A stretch of 21,501 bases of DNA from Helicobacter sp. (GCF_029067145.1 NZ_JAIEFA010000025.1:1-21501), one strand, 5' to 3'. Shown: positions 1 through 6,787, numbered from the stretch's first letter. Notes: a model not told the origin generated them from the sequence alone. Numbers and translations are program-made.

Positions 1-1
1 G

Positions 2-559
2 AAGTATATTGTTAAAATTTTTTCTCCCCAAAGCAAGAAAAAAGAGCGGTTTATAAAATCTTTTTTCAAGGGCGATTATTATTTAAATTTATTAAAAGAA
101 ACACAACGCATTCGCGGTGATGGTTTTGTAGGTGTAAATGATTTTTATCTTTTAGCGGAGAAAAAAGTTTTTAATTATTCTAATATTTTTATAATGATTT
201 TGGAGTATATTGAAAGAGAATGTATTTCCAATATTATTTTGAATGATGAGATAAAAACCAAGATTAAAGCTAAAGTAGAGGAATTGCATCGTCATAATAT
301 GGTAATGGGGGATATTCAAACAAGTAATTTTATTTTATCTCACGGAGAGATAAGAATCATTGACTGCTCGGGCAAATATCCTAATGCTTATCGCAAAGCA
401 GAGGATAGATTCAATTTATGGAATCGCTTAGGGATTGCTCCAACTACAACAGATTTTTATTGTTTTCTTGTTTCCTATGAGAAATTTTTAAAGCAGCAAA
501 TAAGGTTATTGAAAAGAAAAATTTTATACAAAATCAATCCTTTACACTTGGCAAAATAG
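2..559 (+). CDS. waaY: WaaY/RfaY-like LPS core heptose kinase (5' partial)
   Basis: The reading frame is open from base 2 to the TAG at 557-559, so the start lies left of the window; 185 residues are visible. The protein resembles the WaaY/RfaY family, kinase-fold enzymes that phosphorylate a heptose of the lipopolysaccharide inner core at the cytoplasmic face of the inner membrane. Visible marks are the family-like stretches KIFSPQSKKKERFIKS and FIMILEYIE, a catalytic-loop equivalent MGDIQTSNF (Asp at visible residue 104, Asn at 109) and a DFG-equivalent IIDCSGK (Asp at 121). The canonical His of HRD is replaced by Gly, as I recall for this family. The C-terminus is Lys/Leu-rich and basic, which would suit membrane association. 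The next gene starts 111 bases downstream behind its own promoter, so this gene probably ends an LPS operon to the left. The family is fairly sure; the exact sugar is not. Confidence 0.85.
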   Translation, partial: KYIVKIFSPQSKKKERFIKSFFKGDYYLNLLKETQRIRGDGFVGVNDFYLLAEKKVFNYSNIFIMILEYIERECISNIILNDEIKTKIKAKVEELHRHNMVMGDIQTSNFILSHGEIRIIDCSGKYPNAYRKAEDRFNLWNRLGIAPTTTDFYCFLVSYEKFLKQQIRLLKRKILYKINPLHLAK

Positions 560-625
560 AATCTCTTTTGAAATATTAAATATTTTTAATCTTTTATGAA
601 AATTTATTAAAAATAGCTAAAATTA

Positions 626-634
626 TGTTACAAT
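626..634 (+). promoter_or_regulatory. Extended -10 promoter for the hsrA-like regulator operon
   Basis: The 111-base gap before the response regulator contains TGT followed by TACAAT (629-634), an extended -10 box of the kind used by sigma-80/70 in Campylobacterota, which often lack a clear -35 box. Transcription would begin near 640-642 and give a leader of about 30 bases ending in the strong Shine-Dalgarno run AAGGAAAAAGGA just before the ATG at 671. The gap is otherwise AT-rich, with a weak AT palindrome near 575-590 and no convincing terminator. Confidence 0.55.
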
Positions 635-670
635 GTCGCTAATTTTTAATTTAAGAATAAGGAAAAAGGA

Positions 671-1342
671 ATGCGAATTTTAATCGTTGAAGATGAAATC
701 AGTCTTAATAAGACAATCACAGAAGGTTTGAATGAATTTAATTATCAAACCGATGTGGCAGAAAATTTAAAAGACGGAGAATATTATATCAGCATTCGTA
801 ATTATGATTTAGTGCTTGCAGATTGGATGTTGCCTGATGGTAGCGGACTTGAAATTATTAATCAAGTAAAGAATAAATCTCCACGCACTGCCGTTGTAAT
901 TATTTCTGCACGTGATGATGCAGAAAGTGAAGTGGAAGCACTGCGAGCTGGAGCAGATGATTTTTTAGCTAAGCCTTTTGATTTTAATGTATTGGTTGCA
1001 AGAATTGAAGCTCGTTTGCGTTTTGGTGGAACAAATTTGATTGAAATTGAAGATTTAGTGATTAATCCTGATGAAGAAAAAATAACTTATAAAAATCAAG
1101 AGATTGAACTAAAAGGCAAACCTTTTGAAGTGCTGACACATCTTGCGCGCCATCGCGACCAAATTGTCTCAAAAGAGCAGTTGTTAGATGCGATTTGGGA
1201 AGAGCCAGAGCTTGTAACCCCTAATGTTATTGAAGTCGCGATTAATCAAATCCGCCAAAAAATGGACAAACCGCTTAATATTGCTACAATTGAAACAGTA
1301 AGACGAAGAGGTTACAGATTTTGCTATCCAAAAGGAGTATAA
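671..1342 (+). CDS. hsrA: OmpR-family response regulator, HsrA/CosR orthologue with intact receiver
   Basis: This 223-residue regulator has a receiver domain (about 1-118) and an OmpR/PhoB winged-helix DNA-binding domain (about 125-221). The C-terminal half, including EVLTHLARHRDQIVSKEQ and ETVRRRGYRFCYPK, is nearly identical to what I recall for H. pylori HsrA (HP1043) and C. jejuni CosR (Cj0355c), essential regulators of redox and metabolic homeostasis. Those proteins have degenerate receivers and no partner kinase. Here the pocket looks canonical: acidic pair E7/D8, phospho-acceptor D51 in LADWMLPDG, switch residue S79 and K101 in AKPF. The kinase gene that follows overlaps it by 22 bases, so phosphorylation by that kinase is likely (inference). 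The ATG at 671 is preceded by a strong Shine-Dalgarno sequence. Confidence 0.93.
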   Translation: MRILIVEDEISLNKTITEGLNEFNYQTDVAENLKDGEYYISIRNYDLVLADWMLPDGSGLEIINQVKNKSPRTAVVIISARDDAESEVEALRAGADDFLAKPFDFNVLVARIEARLRFGGTNLIEIEDLVINPDEEKITYKNQEIELKGKPFEVLTHLARHRDQIVSKEQLLDAIWEEPELVTPNVIEVAINQIRQKMDKPLNIATIETVRRRGYRFCYPKGV

Positions 1343-2616
1343 GAGGAGATTATACTAAACAAATCACAATCTCTTTTATCGCCCTTTTGGCGATATTTTC
1401 TGCCGCACTTTATGCGTATCTTTATTTTAATACCTATGGAAACATTAAACAGAGCCTCCAAAATCAATTAAATCATATTTTTAAAAACAATATCAATTAT
1501 AATGTTGGACAAAATTTTTATGTGCAAAATCTTAATCCGCTCCAAAAAGAAACTTGGCTCATTGAGGTTTTAGACAAAAAGATTCATCAAAATTTTTATA
1601 CAAAAATAGAATCTCAAGGGAATATTTATTATTCTATCTCCTCTCCTTATAGAGCAAATAAAACACTGAAAATCACAAAGGATATTACGCAAGAAGTTGG
1701 TTTTTTGGATTCCCTCTTGCGCAGCATTATCTTGGTGATTTTTTTTGCTTTGATTTTGATTCAGCTTTTTGCGCTTGCTTTTTCAAATATTCTTTATAAG
1801 CCTATACAGAATCTTTCTACTACGCTTAGCAAACTCAAAGAACACGATTTGGAATCTCTTAATGGAGAAAATTTGCCGCTAGAATTTCACCCCTTAGTGC
1901 TTTCTATCAATAATCTTTTGGATAGAATTAAAAGTTATTTTGGAGGGCAAAAACAGCTATTTATTGGAATAGCACACGAGCTTAAAACTCCCTTGGCGGT
2001 GATTAAAACCAAATGTGAAGTAACACTCATTAAAGAAAGAGAGAAAGAAGTATATATTAATGCTTTAAAAGAAAATATTCAAAGTATTAATGAAATGAAT
2101 GCAATCATTAAAACCTTGCTTGATTTGGGGAGACAAGAAAGTGCGCAGTTTGAGAAATCTAGCCTTGTAGATATTCATAAGATTCTACAAAATATCGCGG
2201 ATAATTTCCAAATTCTTAGTAAAAAAGAAAATAAACAATTTATTTGCAAACTTGAAACAGGGGAACTCTTGGTTACGATAAAGCCCACTCTTTTGACGCA
2301 AATTGTGCAGAATTTTTTACAAAATGCGTTTAAATTTACCCCTAAGGGAAAAAGTGTTTTAATGACAAGCCAAATTGTTCATCAAGAAATTTTAAGAATC
2401 GTGGTAATGGACGAGGGTTGCGGGATTGATTCTGAATTAGAAGATATTTACGCGCCTTTTAAACGCGCGGGAAACAAGAGTGGTGCAGGGCTTGGGTTGT
2501 TTCTTGCAAAGAATGCAGCCAATGCTTTAGGCGGGAGCATTTCTCTACAAAATCGTTTGGATACCAATGGCACGATTGCGACTTTTGAACTAAAAATCTC
2601 AAATCTAATAAAATAA
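1321..2616 (+). CDS. Membrane sensor histidine kinase, probable partner of the HsrA-like regulator
   Basis: This 431-residue protein has the layout of a classical sensor kinase. There is a membrane segment at about 14-34, an extracytoplasmic sensor loop at about 35-130 and a second membrane segment at about 133-156. A HAMP-like linker follows. The dimerisation domain carries the phospho-accepting H219 in IAHELKTPLAVIK. The ATP-binding domain has an N-box (NFLQNAFKF, N331/N335), a G1 box (DEGCGID, 364-370) and a G2 box (GAGLGLFLAK, 388-397). The sensor loop is rich in Asn, Gln and Tyr and gives no hint of the ligand. The start is uncertain: the TTG at 1321 is the only conventional start near the first membrane segment, has GAAGAGG about 9 bases upstream, and makes the gene overlap the regulator by 22 bases. 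A non-standard start near 1339 cannot be excluded. Confidence 0.9.
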   Translation: MLSKRSIRGDYTKQITISFIALLAIFSAALYAYLYFNTYGNIKQSLQNQLNHIFKNNINYNVGQNFYVQNLNPLQKETWLIEVLDKKIHQNFYTKIESQGNIYYSISSPYRANKTLKITKDITQEVGFLDSLLRSIILVIFFALILIQLFALAFSNILYKPIQNLSTTLSKLKEHDLESLNGENLPLEFHPLVLSINNLLDRIKSYFGGQKQLFIGIAHELKTPLAVIKTKCEVTLIKEREKEVYINALKENIQSINEMNAIIKTLLDLGRQESAQFEKSSLVDIHKILQNIADNFQILSKKENKQFICKLETGELLVTIKPTLLTQIVQNFLQNAFKFTPKGKSVLMTSQIVHQEILRIVVMDEGCGIDSELEDIYAPFKRAGNKSGAGLGLFLAKNAANALGGSISLQNRLDTNGTIATFELKISNLIK

Positions 2617-2630
2617 GGAACAAAATTTGC
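2617..2630 (+). promoter_or_regulatory. Sigma-54 (RpoN)-type promoter candidate
   Basis: The gap between the kinase stop and the next ATG reads GGAACAAAATTTGC followed by T. The -24 GG (2617-2618) and -12 GC (2629-2630) are exactly 10 bases apart, and the GGAAC and TTTGCT flanks match the sigma-54 consensus as I recall it for Campylobacter and Helicobacter flagellar genes. Transcription would start near 2641-2643, leaving a short leader that holds AAAGGAG (2644-2650) before the ATG at 2656. The site starts at the first base after the kinase stop codon. It is a single sequence match without experimental support. Confidence 0.6.
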
Positions 2631-2655
2631 TGAAACTCTGAATAAAGGAGTTTTT

Positions 2656-3453
2656 ATGCAAAGGTTGATTTGGATTCTATTGATTTTTATAAATTTTAGC
2701 TTTGCCTTGCCACAAGTGGAATTTAAAAACTCGTGCGTCCCTTTAGCCCAATTTTCAGAATCACAAAAGCAAGTTTTGTTACGCTCCTATCTTGCGGGCG
2801 AACAAGATGGTTTTGGTTTGACGCTTGCGGCGATTGCTTGGCAGGAATCTTGCGCGGGTGTTTATAAAATGAACTTCCAAGACCCAAGTGCCGGAAATTT
2901 TCACGCTTATATTCCTGGCGTGATTAATCGTTATCCGCAACTTAAACAAAATGGTTTTACTCAAAATATGGTAGGTGCAATGTTGGTTGAAAACGATGCT
3001 TTTGCAGAACAGATTGCAATCACAGAGCTGAAGTATTGGCAAAAAGAACATAAAGGAAATTGGAAAAATATCATTAAATCTTACAACAAAGGATATAGTT
3101 GGCAGAAAAATGAGCAAGCAAATTTACAGGCTGAAAAATATTATCAAGAAGTTGCCTTTCGCGTAAAACAATTAGAATCTTATTTTAAAGGCAAAGAAGC
3201 GCAGGAGGATAGATTCAAAATTTCGGACAATACTCAAGCAACGCAGTCAAAAACTTTGGAATCCCAAAAGATGGCAAAACATTCTCAACCCACTCCCTCA
3301 TTGGAATCACAGGGTTATTATGCTTATGGAGAAGATTCTGTGAGTTATGATTCTACGCTTTTGCCAATCTATCAAGTGGGCAATGAGTTTGCCGCTCCCT
3401 TTAAACCTAAAAAGACTATTATCAAAGAGTTTGATTTGATTGAAATTTATTAA
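2656..3453 (+). CDS. Exported lysozyme-like (SLT-type) putative peptidoglycan lytic enzyme
   Basis: This 265-residue protein has a signal peptide (about 1-17, ending SFA before LPQ) and a compact domain (about 25-178) that looks like a soluble-lytic-transglycosylase fold. Motif I is IAWQESCAG with candidate catalytic E64. Motif II is represented by DPSAGNFH (77-83), and motif III by SYNKGYSW (142-149), the equivalent of AYNAG. Such enzymes cleave peptidoglycan glycan strands in the periplasm. The remainder (about 180-265) is rich in Gln, Ser and Lys, probably disordered, and resembles nothing I know. C7 of the mature part and C66 beside the catalytic Glu could form a disulfide. The sigma-54-like promoter immediately upstream suggests co-regulation with flagella. 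The fold is moderately secure, whereas the enzymatic role and any flagellar link are inference. Confidence 0.7.
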   Translation: MQRLIWILLIFINFSFALPQVEFKNSCVPLAQFSESQKQVLLRSYLAGEQDGFGLTLAAIAWQESCAGVYKMNFQDPSAGNFHAYIPGVINRYPQLKQNGFTQNMVGAMLVENDAFAEQIAITELKYWQKEHKGNWKNIIKSYNKGYSWQKNEQANLQAEKYYQEVAFRVKQLESYFKGKEAQEDRFKISDNTQATQSKTLESQKMAKHSQPTPSLESQGYYAYGEDSVSYDSTLLPIYQVGNEFAAPFKPKKTIIKEFDLIEIY

Positions 3454-3460
3454 AATTAAA

Positions 3461-3477
3461 TATAAATTCGCTACCAT
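3461..3477 (+). promoter_or_regulatory. Possible promoter for the fmt-birA-parAB genes
   Basis: The 57-base gap before fmt holds TATAAA (3461-3466) and, 5 bases further on, TACCAT (3472-3477), either of which could serve as a -10 box. No -35 box or TGn extension is evident. A Shine-Dalgarno run AAGGAAG (3501-3507) precedes the fmt ATG. The call rests mainly on the presence of a gap and AT-rich hexamers. Confidence 0.3.
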
Positions 3478-3510
3478 TCTTGTTTTTATTAAAATTTAGC
3501 AAGGAAGTGT

Positions 3511-4413
3511 ATGCGAATAATTTTTATGGGAACGCCAGATTATGCGGCAATTATTTTGGAATCTCTATTGGCGCATTATGAAGTGTGTGCATTGGTGTGT
3601 CAAGAGGATAAAAAAGCAGGAAGAAATCTGCATTTGCAAATGCCTGCAACGAAAAGATTGTTGTTACAAAAGGATTCTGGGATTCCAATCTTGCAACCTG
3701 ATAAATTAGATGATGACTTTGCGGAGACACTCAAAAACTTTGCCTGTGATAAAATCATCGTCGCAGCTTATGGCAAGATTCTCCCTCAAAAGATTCTAAA
3801 TCTTGCGCCTTGTATTAATCTGCACGCTTCCATTTTGCCACAATTTCGCGGTGCAAGCCCGATTCAGCAAAGTATTTTAAAAGATGAAAAATATTTTGGT
3901 GTTACTGCAATGCAGATGAGTGAGGGATTGGATTGTGGAGATATTTTAGGTTTTAAAGTTTTTCAAAACTCTCTTCAAAACGCCAGAGAATTGTTTGTAG
4001 AGCTTGCAAAGGTTGCCGCAGATTTGATATTGGAATACCTAGAAAGATGGGAATCTATAATGCCCTTGGAGCAAATTGGTGCAGATGTAAGTTATTGTAA
4101 AAAAATCAAAAAAGAATGCGGAGAAATCCTCTTTGATAATGCAGATTCTTTGGCTAGAAAAGCGCGTGCTTATGAGGGGTGGCCAGAGATTTATTTGCCA
4201 AGTGGATTGAAATTAAAAGGAATCAAAATTGCGGAATCTGTTAGCGAAAATATGGAGGGAGAGATTCTGCAAATCACAAAGGAACAAATAAGGGTAGGGT
4301 GCAAGATAGGAAGCATTTGGATAGAATCTCTGCAAGCACCTTCAAAAAAGGCTATGAGTGCCTATCAATATTTACAAGGAAAGCGTCTAAAAATAGGCGA
4401 TATTTTGGAATAA
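3511..4413 (+). CDS. fmt: Methionyl-tRNA formyltransferase
   Basis: Fmt transfers a formyl group from 10-formyl-tetrahydrofolate to the methionine on initiator tRNA. The 300-residue protein is close to the usual length (about 310). The N-terminal Rossmann domain opens with MRIIFMGTPDYAA. The catalytic core carries INLHASILPQFRGASP, with N103 and H105 as the expected catalytic Asn and His, and LDCGDIL (140-146) supplies the catalytic Asp. The C-terminal tRNA-binding domain begins near residue 200 and ends with a family-like YLQGKRLKIGD. The ATG at 3511 follows AAGGAAG at good spacing. The stop codon abuts the birA ATG, so the two genes are translationally coupled. Confidence 0.97.
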   Translation: MRIIFMGTPDYAAIILESLLAHYEVCALVCQEDKKAGRNLHLQMPATKRLLLQKDSGIPILQPDKLDDDFAETLKNFACDKIIVAAYGKILPQKILNLAPCINLHASILPQFRGASPIQQSILKDEKYFGVTAMQMSEGLDCGDILGFKVFQNSLQNARELFVELAKVAADLILEYLERWESIMPLEQIGADVSYCKKIKKECGEILFDNADSLARKARAYEGWPEIYLPSGLKLKGIKIAESVSENMEGEILQITKEQIRVGCKIGSIWIESLQAPSKKAMSAYQYLQGKRLKIGDILE

Positions 4414-5058
4414 ATGCAGATTTTAGAATTTGATTGCATAGAATCTACACAAATTTTTTTGAATGAGGGAATCCGTAAGGGTGAATTGAAACCACCTATT
4501 ATGGTAATCGCAAAGAGGCAAAGCGGCGGGATTGGTAGTCGGGGGAATCTTTGGGAAAATGTCAAAGAGGGGTTATACTTTTCTTTTGCGCTTCCAATGG
4601 AGACATTGCCGCTAGATTTGCCTTTGGAATCTATTTCAATTTATATGGGATTTGTTTTTAAAGAAGTGTTGCAAGAAAAGGGGTCGCAAGTTTGGCTAAA
4701 ATGGCCTAACGATTTGTATATAGACAAGCAAAAAGTAGGAGGAGTTTTGTGTTCAAAGCTAAGAGACATAATGATTTGTGGAATCGGGTTGAATTTGGAG
4801 GTTGCAAGCCAAGAATTTGGCGGATTGGACATAAAAATTTCTAAAGAAAGAGTTTTAGAATCTTTTATAGAGAGATTGGAAAACGACAAAAAAAAATCTA
4901 GTTGGAAGCAAATTTTTAGTAAATATTCGCTAGAATTTACAAATAATTTTAATCATACTTTTCATTACAACGGAAAACTTATCCCTCTTTGCAATGCTTT
5001 GCTTTGTGAAGATGGTGCGATTCTTATTGAGGGTGAAAAGATTTATAGTTTGAGATAG
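4414..5058 (+). CDS. birA: Biotin--[acetyl-CoA carboxylase] ligase, short form without repressor domain
   Basis: BirA activates biotin with ATP and attaches it to the carrier-protein lysine of acetyl-CoA carboxylase. Visible motifs are IESTQ (9-13), the biotinyl-AMP loop GGIGSRGNLW (38-47), KWPNDLYI (96-103) and KVGGVLCS with K107 as the expected biotin-contacting lysine, then GIGLNLE. At 214 residues it lacks the N-terminal DNA-binding domain of E. coli BirA, and the C-terminal SH3-like part is short, so it should be a ligase only and not a repressor of biotin genes. Its ATG directly follows the fmt stop, and parA starts 12 bases after its own stop. An A9 run lies at 4888-4896. Confidence 0.95.
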   Translation: MQILEFDCIESTQIFLNEGIRKGELKPPIMVIAKRQSGGIGSRGNLWENVKEGLYFSFALPMETLPLDLPLESISIYMGFVFKEVLQEKGSQVWLKWPNDLYIDKQKVGGVLCSKLRDIMICGIGLNLEVASQEFGGLDIKISKERVLESFIERLENDKKKSSWKQIFSKYSLEFTNNFNHTFHYNGKLIPLCNALLCEDGAILIEGEKIYSLR

Positions 5059-5070
5059 TGGAGCAAAAGA

Positions 5071-5862
5071 ATGTGTGAAGTGATTTGTATCGCAAATCAA
5101 AAGGGTGGAGTAGGCAAGACAACAACCGCTGTAAATCTTGCTGCTTCGCTCGCAGTGGAAGAAAAAAAGGTGCTTTTAGTGGATGTTGATCCACAAGCAA
5201 ACGCTACAACAAGTTTGGGATTCCATCGTAATAGCATTGAGTTTAATATTTATCATGTTTTAATTGGAACAAAGAAGATTTCACAAATCATTCAAAAAAC
5301 TTCAATTCCTACTCTTTATTTAGCACCTTCAAATATTGGTTTAGTTGGAATTGAAAAAGAATTTTATAGTCAAAAACGCAATGGACGTGAATTGATTTTG
5401 AAAAAGAAAATTGAAGATGTAATGGATAGTTATGATTATGTTATCATAGATTCTCCACCAGCACTTGGACCATTGACAATCAATGCATTAAGTGCAGCGC
5501 ACTCTGTCATTATTCCGATTCAGTGTGAGTTTTTTGCGTTGGAGGGTTTAGCGCAATTACTAAATACAATCAAATTGTTGAGAAAAGAAATTAATCCTAC
5601 TTTGGAAATTAAAGGATTGTTGCCTACAATGTATAGTGCGCAAAATAATCTTTCTCGTCAAGTTTATGCGGATTTGTTACAGCATTTCAATGGGCAACTC
5701 ATTAAAGAAGATGATTCTAAAGACGCGATTGCGATTCCTAGAAATATCAAACTTGCGGAATCTCCAAGTTTTGGAAAGCCTGTAATTTTGTATGATGTGC
5801 GCTCACAGGGAAATATTGCATATCAAAGTTTGGCACGAGCAATCTTAGAAAAGAGGGCTTAA
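5071..5862 (+). CDS. parA: Chromosome-partitioning ATPase ParA (Soj)
   Basis: ParA is a Walker-type ATPase that binds the nucleoid and, with ParB bound at parS, moves newly copied origins apart. The 263-residue protein starts with the deviant Walker A motif QKGGVGKTTTAVN (signature lysine K11, P-loop lysine K16), followed by VLLVDVDPQANATTS (switch I region) and YDYVIIDSPPALGPL (Walker B/switch II). The C-terminal IPRNIKLAESPSFGKP is typical of chromosomal ParA proteins. It has no N-terminal DNA-binding domain, as expected for the chromosomal type. It overlaps parB by one base (TAATG), so the pair is translationally coupled. Confidence 0.97.
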   Translation: MCEVICIANQKGGVGKTTTAVNLAASLAVEEKKVLLVDVDPQANATTSLGFHRNSIEFNIYHVLIGTKKISQIIQKTSIPTLYLAPSNIGLVGIEKEFYSQKRNGRELILKKKIEDVMDSYDYVIIDSPPALGPLTINALSAAHSVIIPIQCEFFALEGLAQLLNTIKLLRKEINPTLEIKGLLPTMYSAQNNLSRQVYADLLQHFNGQLIKEDDSKDAIAIPRNIKLAESPSFGKPVILYDVRSQGNIAYQSLARAILEKRA

Positions 5863-6767
5863 TGGCAAAAAAAAATGTAGGCTTAGGACGCGGATTAAGT
5901 GCTATATTGGGTGAAGTGGAGGAAGCCTATCAAAATGCTTCAAGCGATAATTCTGGATTGGTAGTAGAGATTGATATAGATAAAATTAAGCCTAATCCAT
6001 TGCAGCCACGCAAGGTTTTTGATGCCACTAGTCTGCAAGAGCTTGCTGCTTCCATTGAGGAGCATGGTTTATTGCAACCCATTTTAGTTTATGAGGATAT
6101 CAAATCCCCAGATTATTATTTCTTGATTGCGGGCGAACGTAGATTGCGTGCAAGCAAATTGGCAAAAAAAGACAGCATTAAAGCTATTATTGTAGATGTG
6201 CAAGAAGAAAAGTTACGCGAATTGGCTTTGATTGAAAATATCCAAAGAGAGGATTTGAATCCCATTGACCTTGCGCAATCTTATAGGGAATTAATTGAAG
6301 ATTATGGAATTACGCACGAAGAGGTTGCAAGACGACTTTCAAAATCTCGTGCGCAAATTACAAATACTTTGCGTCTTTTAGAATTAGGTGAAGAAGTGCA
6401 GAATTTGATTTTGGAAAATAAAATCTCTCAAGGACACGCAAAAGTACTTGTAACACTACCAAAAGAACAGCAAACATTGATTGCAAATTCTATTATAGGG
6501 CAAAAACTAAGCGTGCATGAGACGGAAAAGATTGCCAAAAAATTTAAAGAAGAAGCAAAGAATATCAAAGATTTTAAACAAGTAAAAGATTTAAGGGTAG
6601 TAAATGCTCTTAATTCTGATTCTATCTCTCAACTTAAAAAGATTTGTAAGTCATTGCAGTCAAAATCTATTAATGCGAGTTTGTTAAAAAATAAGCTAAT
6701 TGTAGAGTTTGGTAACGATGAGGAGGTAGAAAAGTTTAGCAAAATTTTACCGAATCATAGTTTTTAA
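5862..6767 (+). CDS. parB: Chromosome-partitioning protein ParB (Spo0J), CTPase-type
   Basis: ParB binds parS sites near the origin, slides along DNA as a CTP-gated clamp and stimulates ParA. The 301-residue protein shows the ParA-contacting N-terminus GLGRGLSAILG, the ParB/Srx domain with IKPNPLQPRKVFD and the CTP-binding GERRLRAS (from residue 91), and ENIQREDLNPIDLA (125-138). The helix-turn-helix lies at about 151-173 (THEEVARRLSKSRAQITN), followed by ISQGHAKVLVTLP. The C-terminal dimerisation segment is Lys-rich. The ATG overlaps the parA stop. The coding start includes an A9 run (5867-5875) within codons 2-5. I saw no clear parS palindrome in the window. Confidence 0.97.
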   Translation: MAKKNVGLGRGLSAILGEVEEAYQNASSDNSGLVVEIDIDKIKPNPLQPRKVFDATSLQELAASIEEHGLLQPILVYEDIKSPDYYFLIAGERRLRASKLAKKDSIKAIIVDVQEEKLRELALIENIQREDLNPIDLAQSYRELIEDYGITHEEVARRLSKSRAQITNTLRLLELGEEVQNLILENKISQGHAKVLVTLPKEQQTLIANSIIGQKLSVHETEKIAKKFKEEAKNIKDFKQVKDLRVVNALNSDSISQLKKICKSLQSKSINASLLKNKLIVEFGNDEEVEKFSKILPNHSF

Positions 6768-6787
6768 GAAAAACTTAGAAAAAGTCG

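Noticed and set aside
575..592. AT palindrome AAATATTAAATATTT as a terminator after the LPS kinase gene
   Set aside because: It has no GC pairs and no reliable U-run; the hairpin would be too weak to call.
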